A stretch of DNA of 6,533 nucleotides from Planctomycetaceae bacterium (GCA_031288765.1 JAITQV010000330.1:1-6533); one strand, 5' to 3'; counted from the stretch's first letter, positions 1 to 6,128 are shown. Made by a program: numbers and translations. Notes: generated by a model from the sequence alone, not told the origin.

Positions 1-42
1 TATCGAATCACGGCATAAATCAACAACAGTTTGAGCATCCAT
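1..42 (-). CDS. 5' end of a gene leaving the window; FliQ-like N-terminus
   Basis: An ATG at 42-40 on the minus strand opens a reading frame that is still open at the window edge, giving MDAQTVVDLCRDSI. The opening resembles the N-terminus of FliQ, a small two-helix inner-membrane component of the flagellar type III export gate, whose members typically begin M-(D/N/T)-x-(E/Q)-x-V-x-x-(L/M) before the first membrane helix. That is family knowledge applied to only 14 residues, so the name is a suggestion and I give no gene symbol. No Shine-Dalgarno sequence precedes the start, as for most genes here. The gene is transcribed away from ribE, so the 43-793 spacer would be a divergent intergenic region. 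The frame could instead be a chance opening or another short membrane protein. Confidence 0.4.
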   Translation of the reverse strand, partial: MDAQTVVDLCRDSI

Positions 43-112
43 GCTGATTGAAAAAAAAGGAGTAATTTGTTATTTTGTAACGACTTAATCGTTCCGAAAA
101 ATTAGGAAGTTT

Positions 113-252
113 TTATAACTGTTCACGCGAATAACAAACGGTGTTACGGCAAGACCCACATAGTAATATCAATTACAACGTACTCAATGATTTTTTCCTT
201 AAAAGGGAATATTTGAAAATACTCAATACATTATTCGTAACGACAGTTATAA
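113..252. repeat. Imperfect inverted repeat, about 140 bp across
   Basis: The 22-base arms at 113-134 and 231-252 are inverted copies with 17 of 22 positions matching. The outer 10 bases (TTATAACTGT at 113-122, inverted at 243-252) and the inner 7 (CGAATAA at 128-134, inverted at 231-237) are perfect, and 5 mismatches lie between them. The roughly 96-base interior is AT-rich with no gene. The layout resembles a worn miniature inverted-repeat element, but no target-site duplication is visible and the AT-rich context makes chance matches more likely. Confidence 0.3.
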
Positions 253-410
253 CTATTGGTCATTCGGTTGTAAAAATTGCAGCAGGTCATTATGAGGGAA
301 CAATAACAACTAAAAATAAACTTGTAAAGAGCAATTTTTAAATTAAGGTAATTATTCTGTTTGGAATTTTCGTAAATAAAGGATTTATAACCGGTTAGGA
401 GAAAAATCGA

Positions 411-416
411 AAGGAG
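411..416 (+). promoter_or_regulatory. Strong Shine-Dalgarno-like AAGGAG
   Basis: AAGGAG lies 6 bases before a double ATG (423-428). It is the best ribosome-binding site in the window, yet it precedes only a 13-codon frame. None of the well-supported enzyme genes has one as good. Confidence 0.35.
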
Positions 417-422
417 AAATAG

Positions 423-464
423 ATGATGTTTCTTCAAAATATTGCGGCGGAATATTACCGGTAA
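423..464 (+). CDS. Possible tiny ORF (13 codons) with strong RBS
   Basis: An ATG-ATG start 6 bases after AAGGAG opens a 13-residue frame, MMFLQNIAAEYYR, ending in TAA at 462-464. The last A of that stop begins the next ATG (464-466) of a 14-codon frame that ends with TAG at 506-508, giving the TAATG overlap typical of translational coupling. I recognise neither peptide. The two could be a leader peptide pair, the remains of a broken gene, or chance. A third frame (380-508) is also open over the same stretch and reads more like ordinary coding sequence, which favours a gene remnant. The next real gene, ribE, starts 286 bases after the second tiny frame ends, so attenuation of ribE is not directly suggested. 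Confidence 0.15.
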   Translation: MMFLQNIAAEYYR

Positions 465-793
465 TGAATCAAATTAACGGCGGTAATGGGGTTGTATGCC
501 GTTTGTAGTTCTGATAGTTTGGACACTTTATGAGTACCGATAATATCGGGTAACTGCTAAATAACTGGTAATATTTCAGAGGAATTTTTAAATTGGTCTT
601 TTCAGGTAAAGATAAATTTAGTATAGTTATGTTAAGTTTCCATTATGTTATTTGGGTAATGTTGTAACTTGCGGAATTAGCACAGCAAACAGTCATTCCG
701 GCGTTTACGTTCTCAAAGGTTAATCGGCGAAACATTAAATTAAGCGAGTTTTTAACACAAATTTTAACCCTTTTTTATTACAGTACAATAAAT

Positions 794-1390
794 ATGTTTT
801 CAGGTATTATTGAATCATTAGGAACGGTATCGGACATTATTATGGAACCGCCCGGTTGCCGTTTGGTTATTGAGGAACCGAAAATTGCAACGGCAACCAA
901 TATTGCGGACAGTATTTCGGTCAATGGTTGTTGTCTGACGGTTATTGAAAAAACGGATCAGACATTTACGTTTCAAGCCGGACCGGAAACATTGGCGCGA
1001 ACCAATCTTGGTCTGCTGGTCAAGGGAAGTCCGGTCAATCTCGAACGCGCCCTCCAACTCGGTGATCGGTTAGGCGGACATTTTGTATCCGGTCATATCG
1101 ACGGTCTGGCGGAACTTGTTCGGATTGATGATCACGGTGATTGGCAGGATTATTATTTTTCCATACCCCAAGAATTAGCGGTTCAGATGGCATCAAAGGG
1201 CTCGGTTGCTGTTGACGGAGTTTCGTTGACTTTGGTGCGGTGTGACCGCGGATTATTTAGTGTCGCATTAATTCCGTTCACGCTCAAAGTTACCACGCTT
1301 GGTAGCCGGAAAACCGGCGATAAAGTAAATATCGAAACTGATATTTTGGCTAAATATGTTCAGCGGCTTCTGGAAGCCAAAGAATGGTAA
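794..1390 (+). CDS. ribE: Riboflavin synthase, alpha chain
   Basis: This cytoplasmic enzyme dismutates two molecules of 6,7-dimethyl-8-ribityllumazine into riboflavin and a pyrimidinedione, the last step of riboflavin synthesis. The 198-residue protein has the family's two lumazine-binding domains: residues 1-97, opening MFSGIIESLG and containing SVNGCCLTV (42-50), and residues 98-190, with GGHFVSGHIDG (94-104) at the domain junction and KGSVAVDGVSLTL (135-147). The closing LKVTTLG (164-170) and DILAKYVQRLL (183-193) are also characteristic. Length is close to the usual 200-215. The ATG start gives exactly the conserved N-terminus, so it is secure although no Shine-Dalgarno sequence precedes it. 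TACAAT at 784-789 is too close for a normal leader and would fit only a leaderless mRNA, which is speculative. The IPHT motif of many members reads IPFT (160-163), a position that varies in the family. No other riboflavin gene is nearby. Confidence 0.96.
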   Translation: MFSGIIESLGTVSDIIMEPPGCRLVIEEPKIATATNIADSISVNGCCLTVIEKTDQTFTFQAGPETLARTNLGLLVKGSPVNLERALQLGDRLGGHFVSGHIDGLAELVRIDDHGDWQDYYFSIPQELAVQMASKGSVAVDGVSLTLVRCDRGLFSVALIPFTLKVTTLGSRKTGDKVNIETDILAKYVQRLLEAKEW

Positions 1391-1486
1391 ACTGTATCCG
1401 GCTAGGAAAAACAATAATATTTCAGTAATTTGTAATTACGGGAAATTATTTGTTTTAATTTATTTTATTGAATTTGACTTTTATTT

Positions 1487-2269
1487 ATGAACCGTCTTGA
1501 ACTTGCGAAAAAAATTGCCCGTGAAGCCGGTGAATTGACATTACGGTATTTCTACAATCCCGAACATGTTACCGTGGAACGGAAATCCGATGAATCGCCT
1601 GTTACAATTGCCGACCGTGAAGCCGAAAAATTGTTGCGGAAACGAATTGCGGAACAATTTCCCAACGATGCAATTCTCGGCGAAGAATTTCCAAACCATG
1701 ATGGAAACAGCGGTTTCCGTTGGATTCTTGATCCGATTGACGGTACAAAATCATTTATTCACGGCGTACCGATTTACAGTACACTTATCGGGCTTGAACA
1801 AAACGGAGTTTGTGTCGGCGGCGTAATTGCGGTACCAGCTCTTTCGGAATTGGTCTGGGCAGGTCGCGGACTTGGCGCATGGCATGAAGCCGCACGTTTC
1901 GAAAAACCGGTTCCGGCAAAAGTTTCCAACTGCCGGAAAATAAATGAAGCGCTTTTTCTGACAAGTGAAGTATTAACGTTCGATAAATCAAATCGGCAAA
2001 AAAGTTACAAACGGTTGGAACAAAGCGTTCGGTTGACGCGAACATGGGGCGATGCTTACGGCTATTTTCTTGTTGCAACAGGACGGGCTGAAATCATGGT
2101 TGATCCGGTACTTTCGGATTGGGATGCCGGTCCGTTGCCGGTTATTCTCGAAGAAGCCGGCGGGCGATTCACCGATTGGAAAGGAAACGCCGTTATTTTC
2201 GGTAAAGAAGGTGTCGGTACTAACGGATTGTTACACGATAAGGTACTTCGGATTCTTAATGAAACGTAA
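1487..2269 (+). CDS. hisN: Histidinol-phosphatase, inositol-monophosphatase family (HisN type)
   Basis: This 260-residue enzyme of the Mg-dependent inositol monophosphatase superfamily most likely removes phosphate from L-histidinol phosphate in histidine synthesis. Visible landmarks are SPVTIADREAE (37-47), the metal-ligand GEEF (65-68), the signature WILDPIDGTKSF (79-90, acidic ligands D82 and D85) and the C-terminal WDAGPLPVILEEAGG (212-226, ligand D213). The block TWGDAYGYFLVATGRAEIM (186-204) and the DGTKSFIHGVPIYSTLIGLE region are typical of the HisN branch rather than of CysQ or SuhB. The assignment is by remembered family motifs; generic inositol-phosphate phosphatase activity is the main alternative. 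It starts 96 bases after ribE on the same strand, with no Shine-Dalgarno and no clear terminator between them, so co-transcription is possible but unproven. No other his gene is present in the window. Confidence 0.8.
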   Translation: MNRLELAKKIAREAGELTLRYFYNPEHVTVERKSDESPVTIADREAEKLLRKRIAEQFPNDAILGEEFPNHDGNSGFRWILDPIDGTKSFIHGVPIYSTLIGLEQNGVCVGGVIAVPALSELVWAGRGLGAWHEAARFEKPVPAKVSNCRKINEALFLTSEVLTFDKSNRQKSYKRLEQSVRLTRTWGDAYGYFLVATGRAEIMVDPVLSDWDAGPLPVILEEAGGRFTDWKGNAVIFGKEGVGTNGLLHDKVLRILNET

Positions 2270-2337
2270 AGATTTTGCCCTTACAATATTAACTCCGCAA
2301 AGAGTGTGGTGACGGAAAACAATTAGGAAAACGTCTG

Positions 2338-3162
2338 TTACAACTCTTTCGTTGTCCATCGTTTTTCAATTTCCAACAATGCTTCGGCGGCACGCATCGG
2401 AAGATAAATCTCAACATATTGTGACAGATCACTTTCAACCGGATTGATTTCAACCGTCGGAATTTTTTGTAATGCCGCCGTCCGTACCGGAGCGGTAATG
2501 TACGAAAACATTGCCGATGTACCAATGGAAAAAACCAAATCAAAACCTTTACCGTTGTTAAATTCGTACCGAAACTCTTCTATTTCGTAACGGGGAAGAC
2601 TTTCCTCAAACAAAACCACACGAGGACGAATAACCGCACGACATTCGGGGCAACGCGGCGGAAGTGTTGTTTGCAGTTCCTTAAACCGTGTCAACACCGC
2701 CGCGTCCGGTTCCAACTCTTCCGACCAGGAACAATCCGTACAATACAGAATTCTCAGCGAACCGTGAAATTCGTACACATTCTTCGATCCGGCGGCACGA
2801 TGATAGTTGTCAATATTTTGCGTCACGACAACAATTTTACCGCCGGCGTCATTCAACCGTTTTTCCCATTCGGCAATAATCCGGTGAGCGTCATTGGGTT
2901 GATGTTCCGCAACCGCAATACCTAATTGCAACATATATTTCCATGTGATTTCCGGTTTCCTTTGGAACATTGATCCCGAAAGACATTCTTCAATCGTATA
3001 TCCTTCTTCTGTTCGTCCCCGATTGTACAACCCGCCAACTCCGCGATACGTTGGCAAACCGCTGTCCGCAGAAATACCGGCTCCGGTAATAAACAATACC
3101 CGTTTGGATTTTCGCAACCAATTAACAACCGTATTCAGTTTTTCTTCATTACTGAGGAACAT
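2338..3162 (-). CDS. Sir2-family NAD-dependent protein deacylase
   Basis: This sirtuin uses NAD+ to remove acyl groups from protein lysines, giving nicotinamide and O-acyl-ADP-ribose. Its 274 residues carry the full core: the NAD-binding GAGISADSGLPTYRG (27-41), TQNID (114-118), the catalytic His133 in EFHGSL, four zinc-binding cysteines C141, C144, C171 and C174, and the Rossmann motifs GTSAMF (214-219) and VEINP (237-241). The region GLYNRGRTEEG through ITWKYMLQL resembles a group of bacterial sirtuins with a conserved TWKYxLQ stretch. The Tyr-x-x-Arg pair that lets CobB and SIRT5 bind succinyl-lysine appears as Y76-x-x-Q79, so plain deacetylase activity, or another acyl preference, seems likelier than desuccinylation. 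No Shine-Dalgarno is visible. It converges on hisN with a 68-base gap lacking a strong terminator hairpin. The prepilin gene lies upstream, separated by a repeat element. Confidence 0.93.
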   Translation of the reverse strand: MFLSNEEKLNTVVNWLRKSKRVLFITGAGISADSGLPTYRGVGGLYNRGRTEEGYTIEECLSGSMFQRKPEITWKYMLQLGIAVAEHQPNDAHRIIAEWEKRLNDAGGKIVVVTQNIDNYHRAAGSKNVYEFHGSLRILYCTDCSWSEELEPDAAVLTRFKELQTTLPPRCPECRAVIRPRVVLFEESLPRYEIEEFRYEFNNGKGFDLVFSIGTSAMFSYITAPVRTAALQKIPTVEINPVESDLSQYVEIYLPMRAAEALLEIEKRWTTKEL

Positions 3163-3205
3163 GGCAATTGAAAATTAAATAAAGTAACGATTCACAACAA
3201 TAAAC

Positions 3206-3451
3206 GTAATTGTCTATATTATTAACCACTGAATACATTTATTAACCACTGAATACACGGAACACACGGAAATTAGTAAATTGATAAGATCACAAGCTTA
3301 TTTTTAAGGATACAAAATGAATATAATAACAAAAAAATATTTTTGTGTCCTATTTTCTATAAATAAACTAACATTAAAGTTGTACGTAAACATTATTATT
3401 ACTAATTTCCGTGTATTTCGTGTATTCAGTGGTTAATAAATAGACAATTAC
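3206..3451. repeat. Inverted-repeat (MITE/REP-like) element with ACACGGAA-type arms
   Basis: The arms run from 3206-3279 on the left to 3399-3451 on the right. The inner 39 bases (3241-3279 against 3399-3437) match at 37 positions, and the ends share GTAATTGTCTAT in inverted orientation. The left arm is longer because ATTAACCACTGAATAC is duplicated in tandem (3221 and 3241, period 20). Each arm carries the short periodic motif CACTGAATACACGGAA-x-ACACGGAA. The interior is AT-rich and holds a second hairpin, 3307-3317 with 3341-3351, broken only by a T-G mismatch that would pair as U-G in RNA. There is no ORF and no clear target duplication. It fills the spacer between the prepilin and sirtuin genes and overlaps the last 4 bases of the prepilin gene. 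Confidence 0.85.
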
Positions 3452-4236
3452 TTAGGTTCTTGTTCTCGTGCGGCGTTGAGTTCGCCGGAGTAATTTTCAA
3501 CGGAATTGATTTCGGTTAGTTTCGCAATTCCGGTAAGCCCGCGTAACCGTACTTCAATACATTGTCCCCGACTATTTTTTAGCAAAACGGCAGCAGTGGA
3601 AGTTGTTCCGTCCGGGTAAAAAAAGATTGGCGTTGACCAGAGTTTCCCGTCGGAACCGGAAGTTTCGCCCAACCGAATTTCCTGATTCGTAACCGCTTCG
3701 CTTTCCGAAACATTTTCTTCGACAACATCGGTTTCGCCCGGCATGGTCAGCCCAAGATAAAACACCGCACGCTCTTCCGGTAACGCAATCGCGTCCGCAA
3801 TAAATACCGAATCCGGCAACCGAATCAATTTCGATCCGGTTTCTTCCGACGCCAGACTTGGATCACGCAAAATAAAATCTTCCGCTTTTCCGGTAAATCC
3901 GCCTTTCTCGAACGGGTCTAATTCACCGGACATGTCGAATCGTTCGGTTGTTTCACGGGAAGAAAGTCCGGCGGTAAAATGAGAATCAAGAATCCGGTCA
4001 AAAATTAAGCCCGAACCGCCCAGTTGACAACGAAAACACAAAATTTGTCCGTCTTCCATCGCTCTAAGACGGGCGTCATGCCATTCGCCGCGTAATGTTT
4101 CCGCAGAAGAACGTAAGCGTTGATTCTCCAAAGTGCCTTGAAGGAAAGGGATTCCCAATCCCGCAAGAATCAACAGAATCATGAGAACCAGCAGAATTTC
4201 AATCAGCGTAAAAGCATGCCGCAATCGAAAAAACAT
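3448..4236 (-). CDS. GspH/FimT-like prepilin (type II secretion or type IV pilus-like pseudopilin)
   Basis: This minor pseudopilin is expected to be inserted in the inner membrane, trimmed and N-methylated by prepilin peptidase, and built into a type II secretion or related filament. The N-terminus is a type III signal: a short basic leader (MFFRLRHA), the cleavage/methylation motif FTLIE (9-13, with the invariant Glu at mature position 5), and a hydrophobic helix to about residue 32. Cleavage would fall after Ala8 instead of the usual Gly. Residues 44-70 (AETLRGEWHDARLRAMEDGQ, then ILCFRC) and the C-terminal IFFYPDGTTS (204-213) with VRLRGLTGIAKL (229-240) fit the GspH fold. At 262 residues it is longer than the common 160-200, owing to a loose acidic middle (about 90-195). 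The start is supported by an upstream AGGA. The TAA stop lies in the inserted repeat, so the C-terminus may have been altered. No other secretion gene is in the window. Confidence 0.85.
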   Translation of the reverse strand: MFFRLRHAFTLIEILLVLMILLILAGLGIPFLQGTLENQRLRSSAETLRGEWHDARLRAMEDGQILCFRCQLGGSGLIFDRILDSHFTAGLSSRETTERFDMSGELDPFEKGGFTGKAEDFILRDPSLASEETGSKLIRLPDSVFIADAIALPEERAVFYLGLTMPGETDVVEENVSESEAVTNQEIRLGETSGSDGKLWSTPIFFYPDGTTSTAAVLLKNSRGQCIEVRLRGLTGIAKLTEINSVENYSGELNAAREQEPK

Positions 4237-4243
4237 TCCAAAA

Positions 4244-4247
4244 TCCT
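4244..4247 (-). promoter_or_regulatory. Shine-Dalgarno AGGA for the prepilin gene
   Basis: On the minus strand AGGA is followed by 7 bases and then the ATG at 4236. It is the only plausible ribosome-binding site ahead of the large genes in this window, and it supports the chosen start directly before the prepilin leader peptide. Confidence 0.5.
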
Positions 4248-4358
4248 AAAAATATCAACAATATTCAATTGTAATTGACAAAACCCTTTGCGGACGAAAA
4301 CCAAAACAAAAACGCCGTAAATTATTGATATTAAATGATTCCCAATCGCCTAATTATA

Positions 4359-5555
4359 TTATTGCGAGTTTACAAACTCGGCGATTCGGTCAAATGACTC
4401 TTTGAGAATATCCAAACCGGCGGCAAATGAAACACGAACATATCCTTCGCAGCCAAATGCCGAACCCATAACAGTTGCGACTTGTTTTTGCGTCAACAAT
4501 TCGAGGCAAAATTGTTCGGAATTATCAATACGGACACCGCCGAGCGTTTTTCCGAGATAGTTTTTAATATTGAAAAAAACATAAAACGCCCCGCCCATTT
4601 CCGAACATGTTAATCCGTTGATACCGGCGATTCGTTTGGCGACATAGTTCCGGCGTTCGGTGAAGGCGGCGAGCATTTCGGCGACACAGTTTTGCGGTCC
4701 GGTCAAAGCGGCAAGAGCGGCGTGTTGACTGATACTGCTTGGGTTTGAGGTTTCCTGACTTTGTAATTCTCCCATTTTTTTGGCGATTTTTTCGGGGCTG
4801 AGCGTCCAACCAACCCGCCAACCCGTCATCGCATACGTTTTGCTGACGCCGTTGACCACAATCGTCCGTTCCTGCAAACCGGCGGAAAGTGTCGGGAAAC
4901 TGACAAACCGGTTGTTCCCGTACACAAGTTTATCATAAATTTCATCGGCGATTACAAAGAGATTTTTTTTGAGGACAACATCGGCGATTTCGGATAGTTC
5001 TTTGCTGTTATAGACGGTTCCGGTCGGATTTGACGGATTGCACAACAGCAGCATTTTCGTTTTGGGCGTAATTGCCCGCTCAAAACGAGCGGCGGTCATT
5101 TTGAAATTTTGCGATTCTTCTGTGGGGATAATGACCGGTATTGCGCCGGATAATTTAATTTGTTCGGCGTATGTAACCCAATAGGGGGCGGGAACAATCA
5201 CTTCGTCATTGGGATCGAGGGTTGTGAAGAAAATATTGTGCAGCGAATGTTTTGCCCCGTTCGAGACCACAACTTGCGACGGGTTGTATTCGAGTCCGTA
5301 ATCGGTTTTATATTTTTCGGCGATTGCTTTTTTGAGTTCGGGAATACCGCTGGCGATGGTGTATTTGGTGAATCCGGCTTTCATGGCGTTGGTTCCGGCG
5401 TCGCAGATATGTTGGGGGGTCACAAAATCCGGCTCGCCGACACTCAAATCATAGACGGTTTTACCTTGTGATTTGAGTTCTTTGGCTTTTGCCGACATTG
5501 CGAGGGTTGCGGACGGTTCCAAACCTTGAAGAATTTTCGATATAGCAATCGTCAT
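4359..5555 (-). CDS. aspC: Class I PLP-dependent aminotransferase, AspC type (aspartate/prephenate)
   Basis: This cytoplasmic fold-type I aminotransferase most likely exchanges amino groups between aspartate and 2-oxoglutarate. The frame is open to 5642, but the protein is best started at 5555 (MTIAISKILQGL), because homologues begin just before the conserved SATLAMSAKAKEL block. The extra 29 codons would add an unlikely Phe-rich tail. From that start it has 398 residues, the usual length. Key residues in this numbering are W126 in PYWVTY, N176 in CNPSNPTG, D204 and Y207 in ADEIYDKL, the PLP-binding lysine K239 in VSKTYAMTGWRVGW, and R374 in YVRVSFA for the substrate carboxylate. The sequence belongs to the thermophile/bacterial AspC subgroup that also contains prephenate aminotransferases, so a role in tyrosine/phenylalanine synthesis is possible. 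No Shine-Dalgarno is seen at 5555. A TATAAT on the minus strand (5668-5663) could be a -10 box, without a good -35. The prepilin gene follows 122 bases downstream. Confidence 0.92.
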   Translation of the reverse strand: MTIAISKILQGLEPSATLAMSAKAKELKSQGKTVYDLSVGEPDFVTPQHICDAGTNAMKAGFTKYTIASGIPELKKAIAEKYKTDYGLEYNPSQVVVSNGAKHSLHNIFFTTLDPNDEVIVPAPYWVTYAEQIKLSGAIPVIIPTEESQNFKMTAARFERAITPKTKMLLLCNPSNPTGTVYNSKELSEIADVVLKKNLFVIADEIYDKLVYGNNRFVSFPTLSAGLQERTIVVNGVSKTYAMTGWRVGWTLSPEKIAKKMGELQSQETSNPSSISQHAALAALTGPQNCVAEMLAAFTERRNYVAKRIAGINGLTCSEMGGAFYVFFNIKNYLGKTLGGVRIDNSEQFCLELLTQKQVATVMGSAFGCEGYVRVSFAAGLDILKESFDRIAEFVNSQ

Positions 5556-5697
5556 AAACAATAAAAAATGGAAAATGGGTTGGCGGAATAAACCGGTGAA
5601 TATTTTGGTGAACTTCCCAATGCAAAACTTTATCGTGAACATATTACCATGAAATCCTGAAAATTATAGGGGGAGAAGGAGGGCATTGTAGTTGAGG

Positions 5698-5721
5698 GTT
5701 GATAGTGGAGAGTGAATAGTT
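5698..5721 (+). repeat. Copy of a TAGTGAATAGTT-type dispersed repeat
   Basis: This 24-base tract matches the inverse complement of 6442-6465 at 20 of 24 positions, and a shorter relative occurs at 6245-6264. It is built from short variations on GATAGT and GAATAGT. Its spread over three sites in about 770 bases suggests a dispersed low-complexity repeat. Confidence 0.55.
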
Positions 5722-5760
5722 CGCATGCGGATTTCCTGCCGCAACGACAATGATTCCGCA

Positions 5761-5981
5761 TATCTATTCAGTGATTTGTCGGACAATGACGAAAAGAAAC
5801 CTTATTTTCAACCTGATTGTTTCAAACAAAACAACCTTAGCAGCATCATGTATTCCGCCACAACCAACCTTATTACCTTATTCCCTTTTTTAATAAGGTA
5901 ATAAGGTTGATTTTGTAAGGAAATTTTGGTTGAAAATAAGGTTTGTCTTACACAATTGCTCAACAAACGACTGAATAGATA
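5761..5981. repeat. 221-bp nested imperfect palindrome (snap-back/MITE-like)
   Basis: Three shells of inverted repeat are visible. The outermost pairs 5761-5779 with 5963-5981 (17 of 19, beginning TATCTATTCAGT). The middle pairs 5797-5813 with 5928-5944, a perfect 17 of 17 (AAACCTTATTTTCAACC). The core pairs 5865-5882 with 5892-5909, a perfect 18 of 18 (CAACCTTATTACCTTATT), around a 9-base loop. Between the first two shells the arms still align with one gap. The core is offset about 16 bases from the outer centre because the left arm carries extra sequence, including a second ACAACCTTA (5831-5838 region). There is no ORF and no obvious target duplication. The length and layout fit a non-autonomous palindromic element or the DNA of a long RNA hairpin. 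Confidence 0.85.
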
Positions 5982-5998
5982 AATTTACCGTAAACTTA

Positions 5999-6103
5999 GG
6001 CAATCCCGCGGCAAACGGGGGCAATTCCATGACAAACGGGGGCAATCCCGCGGCAAACGGGGGCAATTCCATGACAAACGGGGGCAATTCCATGACAAAC
6101 GGA
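5999..6103 (+). repeat. Tandem array, five 21-bp units of two types (A-B-A-B-B)
   Basis: Units start at 5999, 6020, 6041, 6062 and 6083. All begin GGCAAT and end CAAACGG plus one base. Type A (units 1 and 3) has CCCGCGG in the middle; type B (units 2, 4 and 5) has TCCATGA. There are no spacers between units, so it is not a CRISPR. Because 21 is a multiple of three, the minus strand reads as a seven-residue repeat in more than one frame, which I take as a by-product. The array is bracketed by an 11-base inverted pair, GATAAATTTAC at 5978-5988 and its complement at 6105-6115, though most of that is the self-palindromic TAAATTTA. Confidence 0.93.
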
Positions 6104-6128
6104 AGTAAATTTATCGCCGAAAGGTTGC

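Larger units (their letters stand above)
43..793. other. Long AT-rich spacer without a supported gene
   Basis: These 751 bases lie between the divergent left-edge gene and ribE. Stops are frequent in all frames, and the longest frames (about 66-68 codons at 141-341 plus and 231-437 minus) use weak starts and match no family I recognise. Short stretches read like coding sequence, for example 668-793, which is open and in frame with ribE but has no start codon, and 655-723 in another frame. A decayed gene is therefore possible. There is no FMN riboswitch: the conserved RFN core, with its GGGG, GGTGAAATTCC and CCGGCGGT boxes, is absent ahead of ribE. I found no tRNA or rRNA-like segment. Confidence 0.6.

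Noticed and set aside
141..437. Small frames at 141-341 (plus) and 231-437 (minus)
   Set aside because: They overlap each other on opposite strands, start at GTG and TTG respectively, lie partly in the inverted repeat and match no family I know. The minus one opens like a signal peptide (KKHHLFLLSIFLL), but it lacks a ribosome-binding site and a sensible mature protein.
509..793. FMN riboswitch ahead of riboflavin synthase
   Set aside because: None of the conserved RFN core boxes are present; the leader is AT-rich with only weak pairing.
1425..1439. Hairpin GTAATT-tgt-AATTAC between ribE and hisN as a terminator
   Set aside because: The stem is 6 AT-rich pairs with one GC pair and no adjacent T-run; too weak to call.
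2270..2337. Bidirectional terminator between hisN and the sirtuin gene
   Set aside because: Only a 4-bp TCCG/CGGA pairing with a long loop is visible and no T-run follows it.
5160..5471. 103-codon plus-strand frame inside the aminotransferase gene
   Set aside because: It is antisense to a well-supported gene with conserved motifs and reflects that gene's codon bias.
5556..5642. 29-codon N-terminal extension of the aminotransferase from the ATG at 5642
   Set aside because: Family members begin near MTIAISK. The extension is Phe/Lys-rich with no family similarity, and gives a protein longer than usual. An extension cannot be fully excluded.
5890..6093. Minus-strand frame with a seven-residue PPFVMEL/PPFAAGL repeat
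   Set aside because: It is the translation of the 21-bp tandem array plus AT-rich palindrome sequence. A second minus frame over the same array is equally open, there is no ribosome-binding site, and the reading continues into unrelated DNA.
5999..6103. CRISPR array
   Set aside because: The units abut without unique spacers, the repeat is only 21 bp, and no cas gene is present.
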